Source: Paraktedonobacter sp964250225 (GTDB lineage: Bacteria; Chloroflexota; Ktedonobacteria; Ktedonobacterales; Ktedonobacteraceae). Taken from it: a DNA stretch of 64,000 nucleotides. This document shows, piece after piece, positions 45,736 through 54,883 of the stretch. Under the pieces are notes generated by a model. The model saw nothing but the letters and a program-made list of their open reading frames with translations, was not told where the DNA came from and made no database searches. A program made the position numbers and the translations under genes. The first letter of the stretch is position 1; every line of letters begins with the position of its first letter. Location of the stretch: the NCBI GenBank assembly GCA_964250225.1, contig CAXUEY010000004.1:1-64000 (forward strand), given 5' to 3'.

Positions 45736-46845
45736 GTGGCTTATAGATACTCGAAGCGCTGGCGCACAAAAGTATCCATCGGTACGCTGATGCGTAGCGA
45801 CTTTTTGTTGAGTACGAAATGGCGAGTGACCTGTGCTCTGGGGGCATCATGCCTTATCCTCATCACCATTCTCTCGATTCCAAAACACGCGGAGACGAAG
45901 CAGCCCCCCTCTTTTACGCTGCAATCTCTCTATCATTTTACCGGCGGATTTAGCATCGATTCCCCACTCAAAGTTGTAAACGCTGCAGAAAATGGCATAG
46001 AGGTTGATTTGAAGTATGGTGACCCTTATACACCACAAGACCCGGTGGGAACTGCATTACAGACGAAGCATATGCGGCTCATCGATGCTATCCCTCAAAC
46101 GTACCTCTATTATTATGAATGTTATATCCATAAAACATGCCCCGCCGATGATTATACTACCAGCGCGAATTTGAAGTTAACAAGTACACAGGCCCTCCTC
46201 ACCGCGGTTGCTGCACATCTGCAGCAGGTAAGACAAAATCCCTTAATTATTGGCTATTGGGTGCTGGATGATTGGCCGTTTCCTGAGGATTATGGAGGGG
46301 CAAAGGATATTTTGATACAAATAAACAGGCTTATCCATTTCATTACGCCTGCTCGCCCATCGATCTGTGGGTTTGGGGGATCGATCTGGCCTCTTCCTCA
46401 ACAAAAGTATGACTGGTCCGATGGGGTTGCCGCAAATTTTTCTTCCCAGGGCTGTGATATGGTTGGCCTCTATATCTATGGAGAAGCATATACTCAGGGA
46501 ACATATGATTGGACGATGTCAGATATTCTTCCGGCGATCTTTGCCAGTTTATTGAAGCGCGGCTGGGATATGCAGAAAGAGCCGTTTATAGGCATTCCCC
46601 AGGCCTTTGGCGGCAATCTAGGTGAACCCTTTCCATTTGCGACGGCGGCAAGTATTGAGGCGCAAACTGCTGCGTTTTGTCAACACGGCGCGACGGGGAT
46701 TGTTTACTATGCCTGGGATAACAGTGGCACGGATACTACTACCCAGTTTCCCTGGAATAGCCAGTCGATTACGCAAGGGGTGCGTAATGGTATAGCGGCG
46801 TGTAAACGTGTCTGGGCGGGCCAGTTTCCAACGATGCCCCTCTGA
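45736..46845 (+). CDS. Secreted or membrane-anchored protein of unknown function, TIM-barrel-like
   Basis: The 369-residue protein has an N-terminal hydrophobic segment (VTCALGASCLILITILSIP). A globular region follows with aromatic-rich stretches such as LIIGYWVLDDWPFPEDYGG, MVGLYIYGEAYTQG and GIVYYAWDNSGTD. These recall glycoside-hydrolase-like barrels in which Asp/Glu sit at strand ends, but I recognise no specific family. The start is GTG at 45736 with AGGAGG 11 bases upstream; ATG at 45790 is an alternative. It follows the kinase gene and converges on htpG. Function is not assigned. Confidence 0.65.
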   Translation: MAYRYSKRWRTKVSIGTLMRSDFLLSTKWRVTCALGASCLILITILSIPKHAETKQPPSFTLQSLYHFTGGFSIDSPLKVVNAAENGIEVDLKYGDPYTPQDPVGTALQTKHMRLIDAIPQTYLYYYECYIHKTCPADDYTTSANLKLTSTQALLTAVAAHLQQVRQNPLIIGYWVLDDWPFPEDYGGAKDILIQINRLIHFITPARPSICGFGGSIWPLPQQKYDWSDGVAANFSSQGCDMVGLYIYGEAYTQGTYDWTMSDILPAIFASLLKRGWDMQKEPFIGIPQAFGGNLGEPFPFATAASIEAQTAAFCQHGATGIVYYAWDNSGTDTTTQFPWNSQSITQGVRNGIAACKRVWAGQFPTMPL

Positions 46846-46893
46846 CCTGAACATGCCTCGCTTCACTGACCGTTGAGCCAGCATGTCGGGTGT

Positions 46894-46939
46894 GCGTGGA
46901 TATTTTCTGCCTCCTTCCAGGGCCAGAAAATATCCACGC
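46894..46939. terminator. Bidirectional hairpin between convergent genes
   Basis: Perfect 16-base stem GCGTGGATATTTTCTG (46894-46909) with CAGAAAATATCCACGC (46924-46939) and a 14-base loop, exactly between the convergent secreted-protein gene and htpG. No T-tract follows, so it may terminate inefficiently or protect 3' ends. Confidence 0.7.
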
Positions 46940-46950
46940 GCATGGGCGTA

Positions 46951-48852
46951 TCAAAGTTGCGCGAGCAAGCTATTGAGCCGTTTGACAAAACTCACCGGGT
47001 TCTCCAACTGCTCGCCGAGACTGAGCACCGATTGATCGTAGAGGATATGCGCCCAGTCCGCGAAGCGCGCCTCGTCCTGCTCGTGCAGGAGTTTGCGCAT
47101 AATCGCGTGCTGGGTGTTGATCTCCAGGATCGGCTTGGAGAGCGGCACCGACTGGCCGGCGGCTTTGAGCAGGCGCTGGAGTTGTGGGTCCAGATCGTAC
47201 TCGCCCACCACCAGGCAGGCGGGTGAGCTGGTCAGGCGCGTGGTGACGCGCACCTCCTTCACCTCATCTTTCAGCGCGTCCTTGAGACGATTGAGCAGCG
47301 CCTGTACCTCATCGGCGTTGGCGGCCTCCGCGGGCTCAGACTGTTCAGCGGGTGCCTCGCCCTCTGGCGCGACGATTTTGCTGAGATCGACTGCGCCACG
47401 CGACACGGATTGGAGCGGTAGCTTGTTGAATTCGCGCAGCTCATTGCCGAAGAGATAGTCCACCGGATCGGAGAGCAGCAGCACCTCGACGCCTTTCTGC
47501 TTGAAGATCTCCAACAAGGGGCTATCTTTGGCTGCTCCGTAGCTCTCGGCGGTGATAAAGTAGATCTTTTCCTGGCCCTCTTTCATGCGCGCCGCATAGG
47601 TCTCCAGCGAGACATCCTGTGTCTCGCTATTGGAGAGGGTGGTGCTGAAACGGAAGAGCTTTGCCAGGCTCTCCTGGTTGGCGTGATCCTCAGCGATGCC
47701 TTCTTTGAGCACGCGGCCAAAGATCCGCCAGAAGGTCGCGTACTTCTCCGGCTCGTTTTTCGCGAGGTCGGAGAGCTGACCCAGTACCTTCTTTATCGTG
47801 GTGGAGCGGATGGCCTCAACCAGGCGGTTCTGCTGCAGGATCTCCCGTGAGACATTCAGGGGCAGGTCGTTGGAATCGATCACGCCGCGCAGGAAGCGCA
47901 GATAGCTGGGGATCAGCTCCTCTGCGCCTTCCATAATAAAGACGCGACGCACATAGAGCTTCACACCATGCCGGTGCTCGCGACTCCACAGATCATAGGG
48001 CGCGCTGGCTGGCACGTAGAGCAGCAAAATATACTCCTGTGTGCCCTCCATGCGACTATGCAGGGTAATCAGCGGCTCTTCATTGTCGTAGGCCAGGTGT
48101 TTGTAGAATTCGCTATACTCTTCAGGCGTGATCTGATTGCGTGGGCGCACCCAGAGGGCCGAGGCCTGATTGACGCGTTCATCCTCGCCTGCGCGCTCTT
48201 TGTCTTCAACAGGCATGAGGATGGGGACGCTGATGTGGTCCGAGTATTTGCGGATAATCGCGCGCAGGCGATAGCCATCGAGCAGCTCATCTTCGCCCTC
48301 GCGCAGGTGCAGCGTGACCTCGGTGCCGCGCGTGGGTTTCTCCACGCTCTCCAGTGTATACTGTCCCTCGCCGGCGGACTCCCAACGCGCGCCATCCTCG
48401 GCACTATGCCCGACCTTGCGCGTGGTCAGCGTCACCCTATCGGCCACCACAAAAGCCGAGTAGAAGCCCACGCCGAACTGACCGATTAGATTGGCGTCGC
48501 GCTGCTGGTCGCCGGTCAGCGATTGGAAAAACTCGCGCGTGCCCGATTTGGCGATAGTGCCGATTTGCTGCACTACCTCTTCGCGAGCCATGCCAATGCC
48601 GTTATCGCTGACCGTAATCGTGCGCGCCTCCTTATCGTAGGAGACATGGATCGTCAGTTCGGCATCGTCCTCGTGCAAGCTCTTATCAGAGAGCATCGCA
48701 AAGCGCAGGTGGTCAAGCGCGTCAGACGCGTTTGAAATCAGTTCGCGCAGAAAAATCTCTTTGTTGCTATACAAAGAATGAATCATCAAATTGAGTAACT
48801 GAGTCACTTCCGCCTGGAAGCCCAGTGTCTCTTTATGTGTCTCAACAGGCAT
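46951..48852 (-). CDS. htpG: Molecular chaperone HtpG (bacterial Hsp90)
   Basis: The 633-residue protein is a full-length Hsp90. The GHKL ATPase domain shows ELISNASDALDHLRF, ISVSDNGIGM-like TVSDNGIGMAREEV, and GQFGVGFYSAFVVAD. The middle domain shows RRVFIMEGAEELIPSYLRFL with DLPLNVSREILQQN. The C-terminal dimer domain ends in a hydrophobic helix. It assists folding of client proteins in the cytoplasm with ATP turnover. It is divergent from the Clp_N-repeat protein, a second stress-type gene. No CIRCE element was seen upstream. Confidence 0.97.
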   Translation of the reverse strand: MPVETHKETLGFQAEVTQLLNLMIHSLYSNKEIFLRELISNASDALDHLRFAMLSDKSLHEDDAELTIHVSYDKEARTITVSDNGIGMAREEVVQQIGTIAKSGTREFFQSLTGDQQRDANLIGQFGVGFYSAFVVADRVTLTTRKVGHSAEDGARWESAGEGQYTLESVEKPTRGTEVTLHLREGEDELLDGYRLRAIIRKYSDHISVPILMPVEDKERAGEDERVNQASALWVRPRNQITPEEYSEFYKHLAYDNEEPLITLHSRMEGTQEYILLLYVPASAPYDLWSREHRHGVKLYVRRVFIMEGAEELIPSYLRFLRGVIDSNDLPLNVSREILQQNRLVEAIRSTTIKKVLGQLSDLAKNEPEKYATFWRIFGRVLKEGIAEDHANQESLAKLFRFSTTLSNSETQDVSLETYAARMKEGQEKIYFITAESYGAAKDSPLLEIFKQKGVEVLLLSDPVDYLFGNELREFNKLPLQSVSRGAVDLSKIVAPEGEAPAEQSEPAEAANADEVQALLNRLKDALKDEVKEVRVTTRLTSSPACLVVGEYDLDPQLQRLLKAAGQSVPLSKPILEINTQHAIMRKLLHEQDEARFADWAHILYDQSVLSLGEQLENPVSFVKRLNSLLAQL

Positions 48853-48979
48853 GTACAGTCCTCCACCTATGTACTAGAAATAGATCAGGTTTAAGTTCGA
48901 AGTCTCCCTGGTAATAGCGTCGTTCGTACATATAATACAACCATTGGAGGATCGCTTCAACTGGTTTTCCTTCCTCGTT

Positions 48980-49008
48980 TTGCCCTTTTCTCAAGGAAAT
49001 TGTAGAAT
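48980..49008 (+). promoter_or_regulatory. Possible promoter for the Clp_N-repeat gene
   Basis: TTGCCC (48980-48985), a 17-base spacer and TAGAAT (49003-49008) lie 110 bases before the start codon in the divergent region with htpG. Both boxes deviate from consensus, so this is tentative. Confidence 0.35.
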
Positions 49009-49117
49009 ACAGCCATACTACAGCGCATTGTATAGGTACGCAGAATCCCCATTGCAACCGACGTCCCACGGATATCGAAGAATATAGCAACCCTGGTCAG
49101 AAGGGAGTCAAATACCG

Positions 49118-50704
49118 ATGTTCTTTCAGAAGAGAGACAGCTTCGACAAATTTACCGAGCGGGCTAAAAAAGTATTGAGCCTGGCGCAAGCAGAATCTCA
49201 GCGCATGCAGCACAATACTATCGGCAGTGAGCACATCTTGTTGGGGCTTGTGCGCGAAGGCGAAGGGGTGGGTGCGCGCATTTTACAAAATCTGGGCGTA
49301 GATCTGGCTGAAGTGCGTGAGGCGGTAAGAGAGCAGCTTGACAAGGGCAACCGCATCGTCCTGGGGGAGATCGGTTTGACGAAGGAGGGCAAGCGCGTGG
49401 TGGAACAGGCTGTTGATGAGGCGCGTCGGCTGAATCATCACTATATCGGCACGGAGCATCTCTTGCTGGCCATTACGAGCATGCCGGAAAGTGTCGCTGC
49501 CCAGGTGCTGGCAAAATTGGGGGCCAATAGAGAGAGGGTGCGGGCAGAGACTCTCCGGATTTTGAGCCAGAGTCACGGCGCCACGTCTCAGCGTGCTGAA
49601 AGGAAGCGACAATCCATGTTCTATGCAGATCGTGAGCGCCTGGATCGAGATCGTTTCGACAAGTTTACCGAGGATGCGCGCAAGATTCTGAGTCTGGCGC
49701 AGGAAGAAGCTCAACGTTTCCAGCACAATTATATCGGGACCGAGCATCTGTTGTTGGGATTGGTGAGATTGGAGGAGAGCACGGCGGGTCAGGTGTTGCA
49801 CGAACTGGGTATACAATTACCTCTCGTGCGTTCAGCCGTTGAATTTATTATTGGACGCGGCGATAGAATCGTGCTGGGTGAAATCGGGCTGACGCCGCGC
49901 GCGAAAAAAGTAATCGAATTGGCTGTGGATGAGGCGCGTCGCATGCAGCATCATTATATCGGGACCGAGCATATCCTGCTGGGTCTGGTGCGCGAGGGCG
50001 AGGGGATTGCCGCCGGTGTGCTGGAGAGCCTGGGCGTGAAGCTGGAGCAGGTGCGCACCAAAACCGTGCTGGTGATCGAGCAATCTGGCGCGGAGAGTGA
50101 GGAGGGTGTGGCCACCGAAGGAGGGTGGTCTCAAACGTGGCCACCGCTCCAGAACCCGCTGATGTTCGCCAGCGCGTATGTACGCGGCGCAAAGCAGATC
50201 GAGCCGGGCGCCGCCTCGCCCATTCAGGACGCGGACGATCTGGTGCCCGCGCCCGCCACTTCCGCTGAACACGGCAACCGCCTGACCTTGCGTCTGCGGC
50301 GTGTGCTGGTGCGTGCTGGTGCGGAGGCTCAGCAGCAGCAAAAAGAGCAGGTGGGCACGCAGCATCTCCTGCTGGCTCTGATCCGCGAACAGAACGGCAT
50401 CGCTTTCCACGTCCTGAAAAACCTCAAGGTTGAGAGCGAGCGCATCACGAGCGCCATCGAGCTTTTGGACGTCCAGGAGCAGCGCGGTGAGCCAGGAGCA
50501 GTCGATGGTTTCACTAGCGATGGCAGGCACGCGCTGGAACTGGCGCTGGATGAGGCACGCCAGCTTGGGCAGCCCGCGCTCGGCACCGAACATATGCTGC
50601 TGGGCCTGTTACGCGGCAGTGGCATGGCAGCAGGTGCGCTGGTAACGTGCGGGCTGAGCCTGGATCAAGCGCGCGCGGAGACACGGCGGTTGCTGAGTTT
50701 CTAA
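49118..50704 (+). CDS. Clp_N-repeat protein without AAA domains (three tandem Clp_N domains)
   Basis: The 528-residue protein consists of three Clp N-terminal domains, each of two repeats: about 8-150, 168-325 and 385-528. Repeat hallmarks are FTERAKKVLSLAQAESQRM, IGSEHILLGLVREGEGVGA, IGTEHLLLAI, IGTEHILLGLVREGEGIAA, VGTQHLLLALIREQNG and LGTEHMLLGLLRGSGMAA. ClpC has one such domain followed by two AAA modules; here none is present, so it cannot unfold substrates itself. In ClpC this domain binds adaptors and arginine-phosphorylated clients, so the protein may be a scaffold, decoy or sensor of protein damage. It is divergent from htpG, which fits a stress role. Confidence 0.9.
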   Translation: MFFQKRDSFDKFTERAKKVLSLAQAESQRMQHNTIGSEHILLGLVREGEGVGARILQNLGVDLAEVREAVREQLDKGNRIVLGEIGLTKEGKRVVEQAVDEARRLNHHYIGTEHLLLAITSMPESVAAQVLAKLGANRERVRAETLRILSQSHGATSQRAERKRQSMFYADRERLDRDRFDKFTEDARKILSLAQEEAQRFQHNYIGTEHLLLGLVRLEESTAGQVLHELGIQLPLVRSAVEFIIGRGDRIVLGEIGLTPRAKKVIELAVDEARRMQHHYIGTEHILLGLVREGEGIAAGVLESLGVKLEQVRTKTVLVIEQSGAESEEGVATEGGWSQTWPPLQNPLMFASAYVRGAKQIEPGAASPIQDADDLVPAPATSAEHGNRLTLRLRRVLVRAGAEAQQQQKEQVGTQHLLLALIREQNGIAFHVLKNLKVESERITSAIELLDVQEQRGEPGAVDGFTSDGRHALELALDEARQLGQPALGTEHMLLGLLRGSGMAAGALVTCGLSLDQARAETRRLLSF

Positions 50705-50729
50705 AAGATCAGCAGCTCATAAGTGCGTT

Positions 50730-52115
50730 TTAGAGGGTAGCGAGAATCTCTGCCGCGGCCCGTTCGCCTGAACGCACCGCGCCGTCCATATAGCCATTCC
50801 ATACCGTCGCGGTCTCTGTGCCAGCCCAGTGGAGCGGTCCAATGGGTTGGCGCAGTGCCTCTCCATAGGCTGACCACACGCCGGGAGCCAGAAAGCCCGC
50901 GTAACAACCTCTAGTGTATTCTTCCTCAGCCCAGTTCATCTCCTCGAACGCATCTGGCTGTGCAGCCTGCGCGCCAAAGTAACGCGCAAAACATTCAAGC
51001 ACCGCTGCGCGCCGTTCCTCTGGTGATCTGCGCCCCCAGCGCCGTCCCTCGTCGCCCTCGATAAAGCCCATCAGGATACCGGGTGTCCCGCTATCTGGCG
51101 AGTTATCAAAGGTGAGGCGCACCATTCCCTCGTTAGAGATCACCTGGCCCGAATAGCCCTCGTCGCGCCAGAATGGTCGCTTGTAGAGTGCCTGGACTTT
51201 GATGACGGTGCCCATTGGCACGCGTTGCGTCAACTGGTCGCGATAGGCGGGCAGCGCGGGTCGGTAGCGCAGCCGTCCGGCCAGGGTCGGTGGGAGAGCG
51301 ATGATGGCACGCTTCGCCGTGACCGCCAGCGCGTCACTCACCACGCGCACACTGTGTGCACTATGCTCCAGCGTGTGGACCGGTGCGTTTAAGATGACGC
51401 GCTCGCCCAATTGCGCGGCCACGCGTTCAGCAATCGACTGCGCGCCCTCGTGAAAACGCCGCTCCTGCGCGCCCGCGTCCACGCTGATCAGCTGGTTGAG
51501 GTTGCCGCCGGAATGGATATAGAAGAGCAAGTGGAGTAGCGAGAGATCGCGTGGCTCAACCGAGAAGACCGATTTGACGGTCAGAGTGAGCATCGCGCGT
51601 GTATAGGCAGACTCGATATGCGCCTGCATCCATGTCTCAACCGTCTGGCTATCCCACTCAACGGCCTGTGCAGCGGTCCAGGGTGTCTCCAGAGGCACCT
51701 CGTTGGCCATCAGATTGAGTTCGAGCAGCGCCTCGACGGTCTCCATCATGGCCAGAGGGTCATGTGTTGGCATGGCTCCCTCGTAGACATGGCGCTCGCC
51801 GTTATAAAACTCGATATTGTTGCCGATGTTATAAGTGGGAAAAGTCGTGGCGCCAACCTCTTCAGCCAGAGCTGCCAGGCGGTCCTGGGTCGGGCCAATC
51901 CACTGGCCACCGAGGTCCAGTATGGTGCCATCGCTGGCCGGACGGCTATATGTGCGCCCACCTACGCGCCCACGCGCCTCTAACACAACCACATCCACGC
52001 CGCCTTTCACCAATGTACGCGCGGCAGCCAGCCCGGCGAGTCCCGCGCCCACAATCACAACCTCAACCTGGTGCGTGGACGCTGCCGAGGCAGAGATAGT
52101 TGTATGAACATTCAT
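50730..52115 (-). CDS. Flavin monoamine oxidase family protein
   Basis: The 461-residue flavoprotein has the FAD Rossmann motif VVIVGAGLAGLAAARTLVKG, followed by VLEARGRVGGRTYS and LDLGGQWIGPTQDRLAAL. The C-terminal FAD contact is LHWAGTETATVWNGYMDGAV. This family oxidises primary or aromatic amines, polyamines or amino acids with oxygen. Start 52115 is preferred; the frame extends to 52208 but the first 31 residues are not family-like. It stands alone. It could act on tyramine, putrescine or tryptophan-type amines; sequence does not decide. Confidence 0.9.
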   Translation of the reverse strand: MNVHTTISASAASTHQVEVVIVGAGLAGLAAARTLVKGGVDVVVLEARGRVGGRTYSRPASDGTILDLGGQWIGPTQDRLAALAEEVGATTFPTYNIGNNIEFYNGERHVYEGAMPTHDPLAMMETVEALLELNLMANEVPLETPWTAAQAVEWDSQTVETWMQAHIESAYTRAMLTLTVKSVFSVEPRDLSLLHLLFYIHSGGNLNQLISVDAGAQERRFHEGAQSIAERVAAQLGERVILNAPVHTLEHSAHSVRVVSDALAVTAKRAIIALPPTLAGRLRYRPALPAYRDQLTQRVPMGTVIKVQALYKRPFWRDEGYSGQVISNEGMVRLTFDNSPDSGTPGILMGFIEGDEGRRWGRRSPEERRAAVLECFARYFGAQAAQPDAFEEMNWAEEEYTRGCYAGFLAPGVWSAYGEALRQPIGPLHWAGTETATVWNGYMDGAVRSGERAAAEILATL

Positions 52116-52666
52116 ATGTGATCTAGAGCCTCTCCATAATGATACTATAGCTCTATGATACCATCCTCTCCAGTCATTTATAGATGAGGTAGTATGATAT
52201 GAGATCATAGCACGCGTCTAGCTGGTTTTCAACATCCCTCACCCAGTCATGCGCAGAACGCTAGCTCTTTGGCGGGTTTTTTATACACTTCTGGAGCAAT
52301 ACCTCGCAGCTTTACAGTTGCTCCCTGCTGATCTGGATATCTCCATCATCGGGTCTGAGTAGCCGCACTTCTCAACCAATCCTTAACCGATTGATAACCT
52401 GAATCATAAGGTGACTCCTCTATAATGCATGGCAGGGGTAAGCGTTTTTTCATAAAGCGGAACGTTTGATTGACGAATGCAAATCCGCCTTACACATGTT
52501 CCCCTGGCACATGCTCTCATCTTCACGCATATATAGGTACATTGCGATGTGATGGGGAGAGATGTTTTGCAATGGAACGCACTCCATACAAGCATTTTTG
52601 CACAATATATGTATATTGCCATCTTCAGAAATTATGTATACGGGTAATTTTGTGAGAGGAAATCAC
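52116..52666. other. Intergenic region before GT2 glycosyltransferase
   Basis: About 550 bases with no convincing gene. A perfect -10 box TATAAT at 52421-52426 is present, but the hexamer 17 bases upstream is poor, and TTGATA (52391-52396) is 24 bases away. Small open frames here lack ribosome sites. It should contain promoters for the divergent amine oxidase and glycosyltransferase genes. Confidence 0.45.
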
Positions 52667-53449
52667 ATGGATCTGGCTACGCGCCTATCACAGCAGAATC
52701 TGGCTACGTACCTCTTAAAACAGAGGCTGGGTATTAGTGTGATTGTTCCTGCGCGCAACGAGGCTCGCAATCTTCAGTATGTGTTGCCGCATATTCCCTC
52801 GTTTGTCACGGAAGTCATTCTGGTTGATGGGCATTCGACAGATGAGACGATCAGGGTAGCGCGCCGTCTGTTGCCAAACATCCGCATCGTTGAGCAGCTT
52901 GGGCACGGGAAAGGCGACGCTATCCAGGCAGGCTTGACGGTTGCCACAGGCGATATCGTCGTCCTGCTGGATGCTGATGGCTCAGCCGATCCACTGGAGA
53001 TCCCACGCTTTGTGCAGGCGCTGCTGGCTGGCAACGATTTTGCAAAGGGTTCGCGCTTTATTAAAGGCGGGGGGAGCCATGATATCACGCTCATTCGGCG
53101 CGCTGGCAACCACGGGCTTATTTCGCTGGTCAATCTGCTCTTTGGGACGCGTTTCAGCGACCTCTGCTATGGGTATAACGCCTTCTGGAAACATTGCTTG
53201 GAGCACATCGAGATTGAGAGCGATGGCTTTGAAATAGAGACGCTTATAAATATCCGCATGCATCTGGCAGGTCTGACCATTGCAGAGATTCCCAGCATTG
53301 AGTACCAGCGCATTCACGGGACTAGCAATCTCAGGGCCATCAGAGACGGCTGTCGCATCCTGCGTCTGATCTTGCAGGAACATCGGAAGTGGAGATCTCC
53401 TGCTCCCGCTGCGCGTCAGCAAGCGATGTCAGAAGAAGTAGTGCTTTGA
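52667..53449 (+). CDS. Family 2 glycosyltransferase (dolichol-phosphate-mannose synthase-like)
   Basis: The 260-residue enzyme has the GT-A fold motifs ISVIVPARNEARNLQYVL, ILVDGHSTDETIRVA, GHGKGDAIQAGL and the metal-binding VVLLDADGSADPLEIP. FAKGSRFIKGGGSHD follows. There are no clear C-terminal membrane segments. Start 52667 follows GAGAGGAAATCAC; the open frame from 52562 adds an unlike tail. It probably transfers a sugar to a lipid carrier for surface polysaccharide or glycolipid. It precedes an ATP-grasp gene by about 60 bases, in the same direction. Confidence 0.9.
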   Translation: MDLATRLSQQNLATYLLKQRLGISVIVPARNEARNLQYVLPHIPSFVTEVILVDGHSTDETIRVARRLLPNIRIVEQLGHGKGDAIQAGLTVATGDIVVLLDADGSADPLEIPRFVQALLAGNDFAKGSRFIKGGGSHDITLIRRAGNHGLISLVNLLFGTRFSDLCYGYNAFWKHCLEHIEIESDGFEIETLINIRMHLAGLTIAEIPSIEYQRIHGTSNLRAIRDGCRILRLILQEHRKWRSPAPAARQQAMSEEVVL

Positions 53450-53509
53450 GCGGGTTGATAACGTGGAGGTTCTTTTTCCTTACAATTATATCGGGATGAG
53501 CAACAATAT

Positions 53510-54781
53510 ATGTCTCTAGAAATTGACACGGTTATCAACAGCCAGGGCGCGCCACGCCTGGCAAAACAGCAATGTTATGATGCACTTCTTCTTGACGCTT
53601 CCTTGCGCCAATCTCTGGCAACCGCGCGTTCTCTTGGGAGCCGCGGTCTATGCATTGCAGCGTTGACTACCCGTGAGCGGCTGCCCTCACCGACGTTCGC
53701 ATCGCGCTGGTGTCGACAAAAATTCGTCTGCCCAGCGCCTGAAGGAACGCTGGATTATCTGTGCTATCTCCTACACATCTTGCAAACCACCAGTATACGT
53801 GTATTGATCTCCTCATCAGATGGCACCATAGAATTACTTCGGCACCATCGCGCACAGCTTGAGCAGTATACACACATTGCCCTGGCTCAAGAGCCTGCTT
53901 TAAGCATAGCCATTAATAAAGAGCACACCATTCACATCGCCAAAAATCTGGGCATAGCTGTGCCGCCAGGTGTCCATTTGAAAGCAGAGGATGATGTGGA
54001 CGCAGCTTTGCGCGAGATTGGCCTGCCGGCGGTGGTGAAACCAACCGAGTCCTGGGATAAACGTGGAGGAGTACGTCAGGAGGTGCAGTTTGTCACCACA
54101 TCTGTTGAGGCCCACCATGCAGTTGAGGTGCTGACGCGCAGGGGTGCTGAGGTGCTTGTGCAGCGGTTTATTCCAGGCGTGCGGGAAGCTATTTGTCTGT
54201 TCTATGCAGATGGGCAGGTCTATGCTCAATTCGCGCAGTCCTCCAGGCGTATGAATCCGCCAGCTGGCGGAGCCTCGGTTTTGCGCCAGAGCATCGCTCT
54301 TCCAGCAGATATTAGCACACAGGCAGAGCAATTAGTACGCGCCATCAATTTAGAGGGGTATAGTATGGTGGAATTTCGGCGTGATGCGGCTGGCACGCCC
54401 TATCTGATGGAGATTAACTCGCGTTTAACTGGGAGCGTTGATCTGGCTGTGCGCGCGGGCGTCGATTTCCCTCATCTCCTTTACCAATGGGCTATGGGAG
54501 AGTGCATCAAGCGCGTGCCGGGATATCGCACAGATGTGTGGATGCGTGACCTGGCAGGCGACATTGCCACCACCGCCGCAACTATCGTGCAACGTGGCCG
54601 CCCAGGAGTTGCGCCGCCCACGCGTGCCCTACGTGATTTTTGCACTTCATGCTTTATGCCGATGCACTATGACTATCTCGATGGCAGAGATCCCCTGCCC
54701 GCAGGCTCAGCTATCGTGAGTTGGTGCTGGCATCTCCCAGAAATGATCAAAAACTCATGTATGCGTAGAAAGACGCGGTAA
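53510..54781 (+). CDS. ATP-grasp domain protein, paralogue 1
   Basis: The 423-residue protein has an N-terminal pre-ATP-grasp part (DALLLDASLRQSLATARSLG, LISSSDGTIELLRHH). An ATP-grasp core follows: GLPAVVKPTESW, VLVQRFIPGVREAICLFYAD, YSMVEFRRDAAGTPYLMEIN with metal-binding Glu and Asn, and LTGSVDLAVRAGVDFPHLL. Such carboxylate-amine ligases form amide or acyl-phosphate bonds; the substrate is unknown. It is about 45-50 percent alike by eye to the gene converging from 54850-56169, so the two are a duplicated, inverted pair. The ATG at 53510 lacks a strong ribosome site. Confidence 0.85.
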   Translation: MSLEIDTVINSQGAPRLAKQQCYDALLLDASLRQSLATARSLGSRGLCIAALTTRERLPSPTFASRWCRQKFVCPAPEGTLDYLCYLLHILQTTSIRVLISSSDGTIELLRHHRAQLEQYTHIALAQEPALSIAINKEHTIHIAKNLGIAVPPGVHLKAEDDVDAALREIGLPAVVKPTESWDKRGGVRQEVQFVTTSVEAHHAVEVLTRRGAEVLVQRFIPGVREAICLFYADGQVYAQFAQSSRRMNPPAGGASVLRQSIALPADISTQAEQLVRAINLEGYSMVEFRRDAAGTPYLMEINSRLTGSVDLAVRAGVDFPHLLYQWAMGECIKRVPGYRTDVWMRDLAGDIATTAATIVQRGRPGVAPPTRALRDFCTSCFMPMHYDYLDGRDPLPAGSAIVSWCWHLPEMIKNSCMRRKTR

Positions 54782-54828
54782 ATCTAGTAATATATCGATA
54801 TATTGTAAAAATACTCAAATCTTTCAGG

Positions 54829-54883
54829 AACTTGCTCAAGAATCTTTTCTTATGGAAAGAAAAGATTCTTGAGCAAGTTTTTT
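54829..54883. terminator. Long hairpin terminator between convergent ATP-grasp genes
   Basis: A perfect 23-base stem (54829-54851 with 54857-54879), loop of five, is followed on the plus strand by TTTTTT (54878-54883). Its right arm is also the last codons of the minus-strand ATP-grasp gene, so coding and termination overlap. Confidence 0.88.

Noticed and set aside
48853..49117. CIRCE or other heat-shock operator between htpG and the Clp_N gene
   Set aside because: No TTAGCACTC-type inverted repeat was found by reading the spacer on both strands.
52391..52426. TTGATA-TATAAT promoter for the GT2 gene
   Set aside because: Spacing of 24 bases is too long for a standard sigma-70 promoter; only the -10 box is noted.
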